NCBI GenBank assembly: GCA_030374735.1
Contig: JASCIV010000339.1
Span: 1-23,790 of the forward strand
DNA: 23,790 nucleotides
Direction: 5' to 3'
DNA from: Gracilaria caudata
Taxonomy: Eukaryota > Rhodophyta > Florideophyceae > Gracilariales > Gracilariaceae
Within the stretch, counting starts at the first letter, position 1. Every line of letters starts with the position of its first letter. Of the stretch, positions 8,839-18,567 are shown piece by piece. Below the pieces are notes generated by a model. The model made no database searches. It worked only from the letters and a program-made list of their open reading frames with translations, and had not been told where the DNA came from. The translations under genes and the position numbers were made by a program.

Positions 8839-9307
8839 TTAACTGTTCGTTTGGAATTGAAGGTTCTGTGAAGATGAATGGTAGTAGCAGTAGGGGTAGA
8901 ATGTGCTTCTTTGGCAATGAGGTCTTCGATCTCCGCACGGCCCGCGAACCTGTGGGATAGGAGTTTCTCGGTGCATGTGTCTTTCTGTGTTCACGCCTTC
9001 TGTGCTAGCGTTCTACCCCTTTACATCGTCAGGCGCGAGATGCCGAGCGTATTCGGAACAATTCTTGGTGAAACTATGGTAGACACCAGAACCTTCTTAT
9101 ACACGTGCAAATTCGTAGTGCCCAAGTGTGAGGGATAGCTGGTTGAGTGGGTTAACGAGGGCTACGTATAAGGATACCTCACGAGAGTTGGCAGAGTTGG
9201 TGTCCACTAGGGTAAACACTTAAGACCCTTTCTGTCAAAGATTCTGTTCTACCTAGTGCGTTGAGTCGCGCTAGTCATCGCCATCGTCGCGACTCGCGAC
9301 ACGCGCA
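8839..9307. promoter_or_regulatory. Shared upstream region of two divergent genes
   Basis: This 469-bp region between the 621-residue gene (minus) and the MYND gene (plus) must hold both promoters. I see no TATA box near either start. The sequence just before the MYND start is GC-rich with CG repeats (TCGTCGCGACTCGCGACACGC). The ORF at 8878-9138 inside it has no motif and is not called. Confidence 0.45.
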
Positions 9308-10486
9308 ATGGCATCCGATTCGCCGCTGGACGTAGACACGCTGGTAGCGCGCGTACGGCAGCACATGCCCCCCTACGACGGTACCGACCCCAACACCAGC
9401 GCTACCTGGCACTGCGCTTCCTGCTACGCGAACCCTGACACCGCCACTTCCCCCGCGCTCAAGAAATGCTCGCGTTGCACACTCGTGTACTACTGCAACG
9501 TCGCCTGTCAACGTCACCACTTCCGGCAACACAAGGCGCAATGTCACCGTCTCCGCGAGCTACAGGACGACGTGCAAAGACTCGGTGCCGAACTATCCAG
9601 CTACAACGATGAATTATCGCTGCAGGAGCAGCAAGAGCCTTGTAACCTGTTCGAGGAACAGACTGGTCGCTTCTGGCTTGTCTACGAGACGCGTGACTAC
9701 TGTCGCGCGCGCTGTCAACTGGCGATGGAGATGGAACAAATGGCGCATGAGTACGAAGTGGCACCTCTTTTGGAAAAGGTGCTGAATCATCGATTGGAAC
9801 TTCTGCGCCTCATTATGAGTGATAATCTCGGCCTTCGTGAAGTAGTACCATATACGTTACTACGTCTCAACCAAGACGAGCGTTGTGTGGCGTTCGTCAC
9901 GCATTGGATGCGACGTCTTGCTGATGACCATGACCCCTCCTCTGTGGAGCACATACACGAGCAATCATCACCAGCCGACTGGCTATACGGCAACGCTGAC
10001 CCTTACGCTGACATATACGAAGCTGTACCCGATGCACAAGCTAGATACACTTTCGTAGGGCTGTTGCTACCGCTCTGCATCGTGAAGCTACGCATCATTG
10101 CTAAACACGAGGCCGACAAGGAGCAGCTACAACTCTTCCGCGCCACCAGCGCTGCGCAACTGCTAGACAATGACAGTCTACGGCTGGTGGCCCGACGCGT
10201 TGTCGGCGATGAGAATCAAGAGCAAAGAGTACAGAGACAGAGAGAGTTGGTGGAACGGTATTTTGATATCATTCACGAACAGAATAAGACTGTGTTGCCG
10301 GCATTAGTGAACCCAGCGCCGCTTGTCGATGGAGGCGCGCCGCCGTTCGTGCAGCATGGAAAGCCGTCGGAGGCGTACTTCGTGGTGATGAACGCAATGC
10401 GACTGTTTGCTCGCGTGCCGGGCGCGGTGCAGCTGTTGGAGAGGCGATTTGGTGAGCAGCCACAGTATGATCTTGACTTGCTGTAA
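9308..10486 (+). CDS. MYND-type zinc-finger protein
   Basis: A 392-residue protein with an N-terminal MYND finger. Ligands are C36, C39, C54, C57, C63, C67, H75 and C79 (WHCASC, KKCSRC, YYCNVACQ, HKAQC), spaced as in the family. MYND fingers bind short proline-containing peptides and usually recruit partners such as co-repressors or chaperones. The region after the finger (80-120) is charged and helical. The rest (120-392) is mostly predicted helix and not recognised. No SET domain motifs are seen, so it is not an SMYD-type methyltransferase. The start is the first ATG of the frame and has A at -3. Single exon, GC-rich coding sequence. Confidence 0.92.
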   Translation: MASDSPLDVDTLVARVRQHMPPYDGTDPNTSATWHCASCYANPDTATSPALKKCSRCTLVYYCNVACQRHHFRQHKAQCHRLRELQDDVQRLGAELSSYNDELSLQEQQEPCNLFEEQTGRFWLVYETRDYCRARCQLAMEMEQMAHEYEVAPLLEKVLNHRLELLRLIMSDNLGLREVVPYTLLRLNQDERCVAFVTHWMRRLADDHDPSSVEHIHEQSSPADWLYGNADPYADIYEAVPDAQARYTFVGLLLPLCIVKLRIIAKHEADKEQLQLFRATSAAQLLDNDSLRLVARRVVGDENQEQRVQRQRELVERYFDIIHEQNKTVLPALVNPAPLVDGGAPPFVQHGKPSEAYFVVMNAMRLFARVPGAVQLLERRFGEQPQYDLDLL

Positions 10487-10491
10487 GTGTT

Positions 10492-10782
10492 ACAAGGGTA
10501 CGAAGGTAGTTTAACTCTGTTCCCAAAGTATGCAACTACCCTTGTCCCGTATGAATACAGCACTGGGCCAACTGATTTGATAAGATTTCCAGAGATCCAC
10601 ATGCCATCGTGTGGTGCTCGTCCGACGTAAATTGGTTCTCCGCTAGTATTCCGGGCACTGACAGCAGCAATGCTTGGAGTTGAGCTCTCCGTGCCCAGCA
10701 AGTCATCAGATCTAAGCATATTCAGCATCGACAAGTGTCTCAACTTGAAAAGCATTGCTCTCGTCCTTTCCACACAATACAT
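10492..10782 (-). pseudogene. DM9/DUF3421-like ORF, partial or degenerate
   Basis: An ATG-started minus-strand frame (MYCVERTR) encodes a central stretch SGEPIYVGRAPHDGMWISGN followed by SVGPVLYSYGTRVV. This matches the pattern of a DM9 unit (PF11901/DUF3421-like): G-x-P-x-Y-V-x-RA-x-H-x-G, then I-x-G-x-L, then a Tyr-Gly turn. DM9 proteins often bind mannose-type glycans and come as tandem units. Here only one unit is visible, and the expected YEVL-type ending is not seen. The frame stays open to 10273, but that part is antisense to the MYND gene and probably not functional. I favour a truncated copy or short remnant. A functional overlapping gene is possible. Confidence 0.4.
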
Positions 10783-10870
10783 GTGGCGCGAAGCCCTCTC
10801 ATCAACTTTTCATTCTTCTCAGCGCTACCATCTACAGTATCACCCGAACACTATTCAATTCTGAACTTCG

Positions 10871-11083
10871 GTCCACTGAAGGGACTCAGGTGGAGCCGAT
10901 TCAGTCGGCTGCGTAAGCACGGACTGCATCGGCGTCGGTGCGAACGGCTTCACCGCAGTCAGCGTAGTCGTGTCTTATATATGATAAGAATATATCTCGC
11001 ATGCTTATCATTGCTTTCGGGGTTCTGTTCGAGTGAAGATGTATCGCACTTCTTTTCGGTAGACCCTGCATCATTCAGGGTCT
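10871..11083. repeat. Cluster of perfect short hairpins
   Basis: Successive stems: GTCC/GGAC (10871-10884), AGCCGA/TCGGCT with a 5-nt loop (10894-10910), GACTGC/GCAGTC (10922-10960), TCTTAT/ATAAGA with a 5-nt loop (10973-10989), and AGACCCTG/CAGGGTCT with a 7-nt loop (11061-11083). The last is a perfect 8-bp stem. They could mark a structured RNA. No known RNA family is recognised. Confidence 0.5.
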
Positions 11084-12752
11084 TCCCATGAAAGGAATAT
11101 ATTTCGGGTCCCTGTTTCCCGCTTTGGCATCACGCGCGAAGAACGGTAGCAAGTTCCTGACAGAGAACTGTGCAATAACCGGTGATTCTTATCTGATGAA
11201 AAGAAGCAGCAACGAAAGATGAACAGAACCGTTTGTGGTCGTACGGCTGCATGTTAATCAGGATTTCGTTTCTGGTGTGATCATGCGTGGGTGCAGACGT
11301 TCCGCACGCATAGTCGACCGCCTTCGATGTCCGCGCTCTGAACAAAACGTCAGGCTGAAACGAACACCGAAGCCTGGCGCGCTAAGGAGCCGTTTTCTTC
11401 GAGTTTTTTTCTGTCGTCGCCCTTGGAGACGGCGGCAGAAACAGCAGACAGAGCACGACCAACACGGAGCTGTGACAAGTAGTGAAGGTAAGTTCTAGAC
11501 GCAGATGCGTGGGTGTTGAGCCACTGTCTTGAGCCTGCAACGGTTGTGCAACCGCTAACCGCCCAAGGAGGATGGTGAAGCACATGATCGCGACTGGCGA
11601 ATCTCGAGATCCCACCACGTGACTTCTCGTAGCCTTTGTCACGCAACACGGTGCTGACGAATAATCTCATCGAGGCGTGTTTCAAAGCAACATCAATTTG
11701 AAGTACACGCTGTGTGACAAGTGTACGACAGCAAACTTGCATCTGGCTGTAAAGCTTTACAGACCCATACACCTTCCACGCACAGCTATCGCAGTCGCGA
11801 TCGCCTGACGCGTGGGCGAACGCATTCTACGTGTACCGTCGTAGACGTCGTTCCGCTGACAACCGTCTTCTTCACGTTCCTCTTCATGCTTCTCTTGTTC
11901 TGGAGATGCGGCTGCTGAGGGTGGTCCGATATCCACTGTACAACCGGCCGGAGAACCTCCCTCCCTCCCGCAACTTGCAGCAAACTTCATGAGAACAGGG
12001 CCATGATCTTTTTCTTTAGCTGCACTTCTTTGGGGTTGCCATGGGTCTGACTGCTTTCGCTGGTCACCCTTGTTTGCCTCTATGTGGTTGGTTGAAACTT
12101 TCGAACAAATCATTTCTGCGTCGATAATGAACATGTACCGTCGTAGAAACAGAAACGGACATCAGCTTTTCTCCAAAATAAGCCAAATCGGCGACCATTC
12201 CAATGCATATACGCGTCGAAGATAAGAGGGCTACTAAACAGTGCGAAAAGGGATCAGGGCGACTTCGCAGAAACTGCGATTTCACGTACACAGTAAAATA
12301 CCCTTGTGTGCTCTCATGCATTCTGCTGCTTTTCGACATGAGCTACGATGAATATTACGCCTCCGAGTACTATAAAACTTCACATTCAACCACACCTTTT
12401 CACTCCAAAGATGATGCCCACAGTAGAAAAGTAAACGAGCTCATTTGAGAAGCAGGGAAAAATTCTCCATCCCCCTCCCATCTAGAACAACGAACATGTT
12501 TTGAGGGAGAACGCATGGCCTCACTACCACTTGAAAATAACTTATGCGCTACATTCCACCACAGTTCGCTTTGCGTTTTTTCATACTAAACGGTTCAAAG
12601 ACCAGAAGAGGGTAGTCCTGGCTTGGTTTTCCTCACTAGCAACACTTTCTGACTCGTTCAAAAATCGAGCATATGAAATTCATTGTGTGTTACCAAAACA
12701 AGCATCTATACTTCCCTTTCTGGAACGAACCCACTCATTGTAAGGGGAACAT

Positions 12753-12772
12753 CATGAAGAGACCTCTTCATG
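12753..12772. repeat. 20-bp palindrome (9-bp arms)
   Basis: CATGAAGAG, a 2-nt centre (AC), and its exact reverse complement CTCTTCATG. It could be a dimeric protein binding site or a cruciform. No gene lies nearby on the left; the next start is at 13335. Confidence 0.6.
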
Positions 12773-13217
12773 TAATTCAACCCACAAATTATTTGCGTTT
12801 CGTGCATTCAAACAAGTAATGTCGACATATCCCGAGACAGAAAAGGAAGCAAAACGGAGAGGCTTTCTTGGATTATTGCCCGCCGCGTTCCACGTTCACC
12901 TTCATTTCGACCGCCACGCAGGGCAAAAGAGAAGGTAGTACTCACACGGTAAAACGAGATGATTTCATCTGTTAATATAATTCAGACCATCAGAATTCTC
13001 ACTTGCCGGAAGGGGTCTGATTAACACGAAATCGAATTTAGATAGCATGCTGCGAAACTGCCGCATGGGTGGCTTTATCCATGTAAAGTTCTTGCTTCTA
13101 TTTCCCATTCCGGAAACTCTGACACTGTCGAAATCAAAGTTCCAGGAAACGGCTGATTCCTATCTGTGAACGAGGAGAGCTGGCGAAATGTCATCGTTTC
13201 GCCCATCTCGGATTGGG

Positions 13218-13225
13218 TATAAAAG
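13218..13225 (+). promoter_or_regulatory. TATA box of the 127-residue gene
   Basis: TATAAAAG is a consensus TATA box 117 bp before the ATG at 13335, followed by a C-rich leader. It is the best TATA match in the window and the main argument that the short ORF is a real gene. Confidence 0.65.
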
Positions 13226-13334
13226 GAGAGCGACCGGACAACGAAGTGAACCGGAACAACCTCACCCACCTCGACTTCGCCCAGCCCACAACCTCCAAAG
13301 CTTACCTTCGCAATAGCTTCAACCCGTTTTCACA

Positions 13335-13718
13335 ATGTTTTCAGGAATACGCAAGTGCTTTGAAAGAGAAGACTCAAACCTTCTCGCAATGGAAAACATG
13401 TTCAACAACCCGGAAGAGTATGTTGAATACGATGTTTACGGCCGGAGTGTTCCTCTTCACGTTCTGGAACAGCAATTCCGTGCTGCTTTGGAAGAGGAAA
13501 GCAGACGGGCCTCCTCTCCTCGACAAGAAGATGAACGCGCCACATCTCGTCGACTATCTCCGCGGGCTGCTCTAAACCGCTGGAGAAGGAGAAGGAGAGT
13601 CCGAGGGGGCTATGTCTGCCCAATTTTTTTCTTGAAGCCTTTCAAGAGGGCCGGGCGCAAAATATATGCGGTGGTACACAGTCTTTACTACGACGGAACG
13701 TTCGATACAAGCTTCTGA
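13335..13718 (+). CDS. Small basic protein, unknown function (127 residues)
   Basis: Not recognised. The start ATG follows ACACA-type context (A at -3) downstream of a strong TATA box. The first 55 residues are acidic (NNPEEYVEYDVYG). Residues 58-95 are strongly Arg/Ser-rich, ending in RWRRRRRVRG, a likely nuclear localisation or nucleic-acid-binding tract. The C-terminus is hydrophobic-aromatic (YVCPIFFLKPF, AVVHSLYYDG). There is no signal peptide. An overlapping frame starting at 13213 begins on the TATA box itself and is discounted. AATGTAAAAC and GTGTAAC shortly after the stop resemble TGTAA-type 3'-end signals. Coding status is moderate because it is short and motif-free. Confidence 0.6.
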   Translation: MFSGIRKCFEREDSNLLAMENMFNNPEEYVEYDVYGRSVPLHVLEQQFRAALEEESRRASSPRQEDERATSRRLSPRAALNRWRRRRRVRGGYVCPIFFLKPFKRAGRKIYAVVHSLYYDGTFDTSF

Positions 13719-16429
13719 CGAAAGCTGCAAAATCCTAAATTAGGAATGTAAAACATGTATTGCTGTGTAACTTATGAATGTTTTCCCGTCATGGAACAAT
13801 CCCAATGACCCAACTGTAGACTTCGCAAAATTAGCACTATACTGCTTTCATGTCAGTACCATGCGTTTGTCTCAGCCACTCCGTTTTACCCTCGAACTAT
13901 TGATGTAGAGCGGCTTCCGAAAATGTGAAGCATCACTTTTCACGTACAAACGGCTGTTCCTCTTTCTCTTTGTCTGCTGAAATCGTCTTCGAGCCAATTC
14001 AACCAACGGCAGATCGTATCGCAAAGCCTCTGATCAGTAATCCCTTCCGCATCAGTCCTCATGTAGAAAGAATTCAAGGGTTGTGAAGCAATGACTCTCT
14101 ACCACTATTCGAATCCCACCAAGTCAACACATTCATTTCCCCAAGACAATCTGTGCACAACTTCTCGTCTGCACGTTCAAACAGAATTCACAAATGCGTA
14201 GCAATTATTGCCAAATTCTACAGCCTCGGGATTTAGGAACTGTCCGAATCCAGCACCTGCAAAGTCCCCACCAGATGGCAACTGTGCTGCTAGTTGCGCG
14301 GCTTCGATCACATCCTTCGAGAATTCAGGCTTTTTTACACATCCGCTTTTGAACCTATGCGAACATGCCCGCTCACGTTCGACAATCTGCACAAAAGTTC
14401 TTGTCTCTCTTACAAAGAGAAAATCTTGTTCGAAGGTTTTACTGCAATCTAAGTAATTGAAGATTGTTGTCCAAAATAAAGAAGAAAGGTCTAAAGTAAA
14501 TGTTCAGTACCGTTCGTGTGCGTAAGAAAATCTTCTGTAGCGGAAAAGCTGGAGTGCGAAGTCCATTTTGGATAGAAAACATCGACAAGGGATGTCGTCT
14601 AACTCGATCGAGCGGCCAGACAGCTTGCCGATCGCTGTCGCCGACCTGGGCGATATGATGGTATGTCTGTAAAAAGTCCCCGGCTACATGCACGCAAGCA
14701 GCAGGCTACGAACCGATCATCGGAAGAAGATTCCATATTGTTATAATCGGGACTAGAATAATCAATACAGTTCTGTATCGCACCACTGCAGCGACACACG
14801 AACTTGTATGAAAATGTGTCTGCCGATCACGTCATGTGCGCCAGATGCAATGTCTAATGGTCATGGTACCCACAGAGGGCAGGTCTCTTAGGTATAGATA
14901 TGGAAATACATATCCAGTCAACCGACAGAAATAAGGTAAATGTCGCTTCCGTAACTATGCGAAGAGAACATTCGTCTGGGACACAGAGCAAGGCGGTCGT
15001 CCCAGTTTCCTCCTCTATTGGCTGCCGTTCGTTACATGGGAGACATGGCCACCGAACCTCACAAACAAGCACAATGTGGTGAAAAGAAAAGAACCAAGAA
15101 CAAAAGTGAATACTGTCTAAAGACTGGTACATGTGCACTTATGGTGAAAACTGTTGTTTCTCTTATAATGTCAATGAAGAGGGACTTAACGTCTACTCTT
15201 GACTGCCGTAGCATTCGTTTAGGGAGCTGCTGCTTTCTAGCCCAACTTCTGTGTATTTAGATATTTAAGTACATCAACAAGCTTTGGGATGATTTCAGGA
15301 CGTGCTGATTGAAGAGCCATCTCCTCGCTCCTTGGCAGATATCTGTGACCCAACCGAGCAGAAACATCCAGTTAATCTGAACTTTTTAAATCCACTATTG
15401 GCACTGACTGAGGAAACCTTATGTCCAACACAAACGATTGACGAGGCACACAAATCCGTCAAGCACTCTTCTGCTGATCTTTGTTTCATAACAAACATTT
15501 AAACCCTAGTATGCTGTACTATGCTATGGATGCTCCTGAAATTAATCCCGATTCAAGGTTACTTTTGTCAAGTGCTGGGGTTTTATGGTTCCACTTTGAC
15601 GGTAATGGCACCGTTTTGCTACTTCAGTATCGTTGCAGAATGGAAGATGGTTGTTAATTGCGGTATCGAGGAGTGGAGAAACATTCTGGGCAACGGCAGC
15701 GTCGAGACAAAAGACAAAGGACCACAAAGAACTTGGCTGTTTGATTTCTATGTGACATGGGAATTAATTCGCGTAATGTTGCCGTTAGAAAGAAAATCTT
15801 AAAGACATATGCGCACGTGCTATGAGGGAAACCTTTTGTACCTGTAGACGTTTTTTTTTCCACTGTAATGGTAGACGAGATTTCAGAGTTTGCTTCGAAT
15901 CTTGTAGCATCGCACGAGATCAGGATTGAGGTGCAGAATAATGACTTTGTCCCATTGTGGTCCTTGCCTCAGCCACATAACATGTGGCAACATTGTTGTT
16001 TTAACGAACAAGGAGGCTGGATTCCAAAAACATTCGTCACGTCACTGTACTAACGCGTGGGTGAAGTCGCACAGAGAGATATCCGTACCCCGAATCTGGG
16101 CAGATATAGGATATCAGGTACTCTTATGCAATTGCTGCCCCCATAACGGCAATAGGACCCAGGCCCGTTTTGTTGACCAGTATGAACATCGACAACAAGC
16201 CATGGAACGTAAAATATTCGGAATCACCGCTGTGAAAGTACTCTTGTATTCATCTCAGACTACTCCGCAGCGCGCAGCTCTTTATTTACAGTATTACCGT
16301 AACAACTAAACTATTCCATGGTGCCCAGAACGCCCTCCTTGAAACGCCAAATTAGCGGGATAGTGCTGGTTGTAAAGTCGGCCCTTCCGCCCTCTACTAC
16401 TAAAGAAGTTAGATAATGAAGAGATTACG
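13719..16429. other. 2.7-kb region without a clear gene; possible exons
   Basis: No long ORF is present. Three places look mildly coding: minus-strand 14180-14389 (residues such as KKPEFSKDVIEAAQLAAQLP, preceded by a CAG acceptor-like site), plus-strand 14592-14660 ending at GTATGT with a possible partner exon at 15299-15502, and an ATG frame of 61 residues at 15868-16053. None has a known motif. They may be exons of intron-bearing genes, remnants, or chance. Confidence 0.3.
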
Positions 16430-16821
16430 TCATTGCTCTGTGGCACGAATGCCCCTTCTTTTTCGACACTAACAAAGGAAACGCAAGCGTTGTACCAGTA
16501 CCCATGAAGCCATCGATGCCAGCCTCCGCGAAACACTTGCGGACTACTCGTTTTGACTCTTCTGCTTCTCATTACCAACTGTTACACTTCCTACAACATG
16601 CATGAGGCCGCTTCGCTTTATTCTCGTAAAATAACATCCGTTCGGCCCCCACAAATCTGCATTGGTAACAGCCCACAGCCAAGAATTCTCACTCCATGAC
16701 ACAGCCCATATGCTTATATAACATCCCCGATTGCCGAAAAACAGATGCAGAAGTTCCATCTCTTTCACTCCGCTGCAGAAGCTCAGCATAGCCCGACTCC
16801 TGTCTCTACACTTCTTCCAAC
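16430..16821 (+). promoter_or_regulatory. Duplicated promoter block, copy A, with TATA box at 16714-16721
   Basis: This upstream region resembles that of the second paralogue (21055-21496). Shared blocks include a TTGCTCTGKGGC segment, AGGCCGCTTCGCT (16604-16616 here), a TTCGGCCCC block, GCCGAAAAACAGATGCA and the last 40 bp before the ATG (CAGCATAGCCCG, ACACTTCTTCCAAC). TTATATAA lies 108 bp before the start codon. Conservation of scattered blocks between diverged spacers suggests functional elements. Confidence 0.7.
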
Positions 16822-18537
16822 ATGACACGCTCCATCACCATTCTGCTGCTAGTCACTCTGCTCTCGGTCACATTCGCTGCCCCTCACCCGCTTTCTCGTC
16901 AGAATTCCGCCTCTTCCGGAACTCAAACAAGCGGCTCAGGCGCTTCGGGCAACAATGCTGTAGCTGTATCGGCTGACACTCAGTCTGGATCTGGAGCTGC
17001 CGCTGGAGAGGACAACGCCGCTGTGATAGCGGGTCCTGGTTTTGCTTCAGGCGTTGCGAACACAAATCCTACTCCGTCACCCTTGGCGACCCCGTCACCT
17101 TCCGTTAGCAGCTCTGTTTCTCCGACACCTTCTGCATCACCTTCGTTGTCCGCTTCCGTCTCTTCTACGTCGAGCCCGTCAGCCTCTGCCTCTCCATCTA
17201 AGACTGAGGAAGACGATAGCGAACAGGCCACAGTGACGGCTGGTACTGCTGACGGTAATAGCGCGACTGCAACGGGTACTAATGTCGTGAGTGCTGCATC
17301 CAACGGTGATTCCGGCGCCGCCAGTGCGGCAGGCGAAAACGCTGCCGGTGCTTTCGCTGGACCGTGTCAGGCTGGTGGTTTTGCCTTCGGCAATGGCCAG
17401 TTCCCATTCAACTTCGGTCCGTTTGCCGGCTTGTTCGGGTCCCCATCCACAAATTGTTCATTACAACCGACAAAATCTCCGTCACCGTCTCCAGTTGTGG
17501 AGAGTTCTTCCCCATCTACTGTCCCTCCAGTTCCAGATGTCGTGGAATTGAATGAAACGGTGCAGATTCCGCCTAGCACGCGGCTTTCAGATCCAATTAC
17601 ATTCAGTTTTACCGTGGAAGTTAGACCTGGCTCAGGTTCCACTCTGGAAGATTTGTACTTGCTCACTGATCTGACCACCTCTACGATAGGAATCAATTCC
17701 GAAATCAGAGAGAACTTTGCCCAGATTGTGACTGAACGTTCGAATGTGTCTTCCAATGTTGCTTTCGGTGTTGGTTCCTACACAGACGAAAAAGACGATC
17801 CGTTCTTTGAAAACAGACAAAGTATATCCACCAATATCTCGGCTGTTAAGAAAGCCATTGGAAACCTTCAGATTATTAAGAGTTTTTCCAATGGTGACGC
17901 TCCAGAAGCTAATCTGGCTGCGTTGTACACTGTTGCAACTTCCGATAATATTGGATGGAGAGAAGGGTCTCGTCGTATCGTGATGCACTTCGGAGACGCC
18001 CCAGGCCATGAACCCTCGTGCATATCTTCGCTTCAGCTTCGTCGCGATAATGTCATCACCGCTTTGAACAAACAAAAGATCACGGTTGTGGCTTTTAGCT
18101 TTGTGCTAGCTTCTAGCAAATATTCTCCTGGTCTGAATGGTCCAACAAAATGGGTGGGCTCTGGCTGCGAAGCTGCAGAGCCAGCACCGACAGATGTTGG
18201 ACAAGCTGATGCCATTACCGCTGGAACAGGTGGGAGTGTCGTTGAGCAGGAAGAGCTGACGCAAGTGATTGAGAACACGCTTGCGGAAGTCCATTCGCTT
18301 CCTCAAACGCTTGAAGCAGATACGTCAGACTGCGAGGCTCAAAACGTAGCAATATCTTTCTCTCCAGGTCTGCCGCTCACAATTTCTTCTGGAAGCTCTC
18401 AGACGATTTCACAAAGTGTGGAGATAACTGCTTGCGGAGATGCGAAGGGCGCGTTTACATGCACCGTGCGTTTCAGCCTAAGTGGCACTACTATTGGAGA
18501 GCATACTCTGTCTTCTTCGGGTCTAGACGTATGTTAA
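16822..18537 (+). CDS. Secreted protein with Ser/Pro linker and integrin-beta-like vWA domain
   Basis: A 571-residue precursor. The signal peptide is 1-19 (ITILLLVTLLSVTFA). Two copies of an Ala/Gly-rich repeat (about 43-77 and 152-186; core AAGEDNAA..AGPGFA and AAGENAAGAFAGP) flank a Ser/Pro-rich linker (82-126) and an acidic patch (TEEDDSE). A Phe/Gly/Pro segment QFPFNFGPF follows, then a second Ser/Pro linker (217-236). Residues about 275-460 form a von Willebrand A domain of integrin-beta type: DLYLLTDLTTS gives the MIDAS D283-x-T285-x-S287; then FGVGSYTDE (D322), NGDAPE (N357, D359, E362), IGWR (377-380) and HFGDAP (D392). The Asp-Asp pair of the integrin ADMIDAS site is absent. The C-terminal 100 residues with four cysteines sit where integrins have the hybrid domain, but similarity is not certain. 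No membrane anchor is seen. Probable role: metal-dependent adhesion in the extracellular matrix or wall. Confidence 0.92.
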   Translation: MTRSITILLLVTLLSVTFAAPHPLSRQNSASSGTQTSGSGASGNNAVAVSADTQSGSGAAAGEDNAAVIAGPGFASGVANTNPTPSPLATPSPSVSSSVSPTPSASPSLSASVSSTSSPSASASPSKTEEDDSEQATVTAGTADGNSATATGTNVVSAASNGDSGAASAAGENAAGAFAGPCQAGGFAFGNGQFPFNFGPFAGLFGSPSTNCSLQPTKSPSPSPVVESSSPSTVPPVPDVVELNETVQIPPSTRLSDPITFSFTVEVRPGSGSTLEDLYLLTDLTTSTIGINSEIRENFAQIVTERSNVSSNVAFGVGSYTDEKDDPFFENRQSISTNISAVKKAIGNLQIIKSFSNGDAPEANLAALYTVATSDNIGWREGSRRIVMHFGDAPGHEPSCISSLQLRRDNVITALNKQKITVVAFSFVLASSKYSPGLNGPTKWVGSGCEAAEPAPTDVGQADAITAGTGGSVVEQEELTQVIENTLAEVHSLPQTLEADTSDCEAQNVAISFSPGLPLTISSGSSQTISQSVEITACGDAKGAFTCTVRFSLSGTTIGEHTLSSSGLDVC

Positions 18538-18551
18538 CCAGTTGACAAACA

Positions 18552-18567
18552 TGTATGTTTACATACA
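18552..18567. repeat. Perfect hairpin just after the vWA gene stop
   Basis: TGTATGT, a 2-nt centre, ACATACA: a perfect 7-bp inverted repeat starting 15 nt after the stop. It may act in mRNA 3'-end formation or stability; no AATAAA is nearby. Confidence 0.5.

Larger units (their letters stand above)
10787..13200. other. Long intergenic region with hairpins and no convincing gene
   Basis: About 2.4 kb without a recognisable gene. It contains a cluster of hairpins (10871-11083) and a perfect palindrome (12753-12772), listed separately. The longest frames, 11350-11772 and 11757-12134 (both minus, 140 and 125 residues), overlap each other and carry no motif. The second starts at an ATG and is hydrophilic, so a small lineage-specific gene cannot be ruled out. 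A TATA-like TATAAAACT at 12371 is followed by ATGs whose frames close within a few codons (ATG TTT TGA at 12496). Confidence 0.4.

Noticed and set aside
8878..9138. 86-residue plus-strand ORF with ATG
   Set aside because: It lies in the divergent promoter region, has no motif, and its composition is not clearly coding.
12371..12575. TATA box at 12371 followed by candidate starts at 12496 and 12515
   Set aside because: The frames from these ATGs close after 2 and about 24 codons, so no gene is supported.
15875..15905. TTCGAAT sequences (15894-15900, also near 14108 and 6434) resembling a tRNA T-loop / B box
   Set aside because: The flanking bases do not pair into a 5-bp T stem and no acceptor or anticodon arm can be drawn.
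17042..17555. Leu/His/Arg-rich plus-strand ORFs in other frames of the vWA gene
   Set aside because: They are frame shadows of the Ser/Pro linker.
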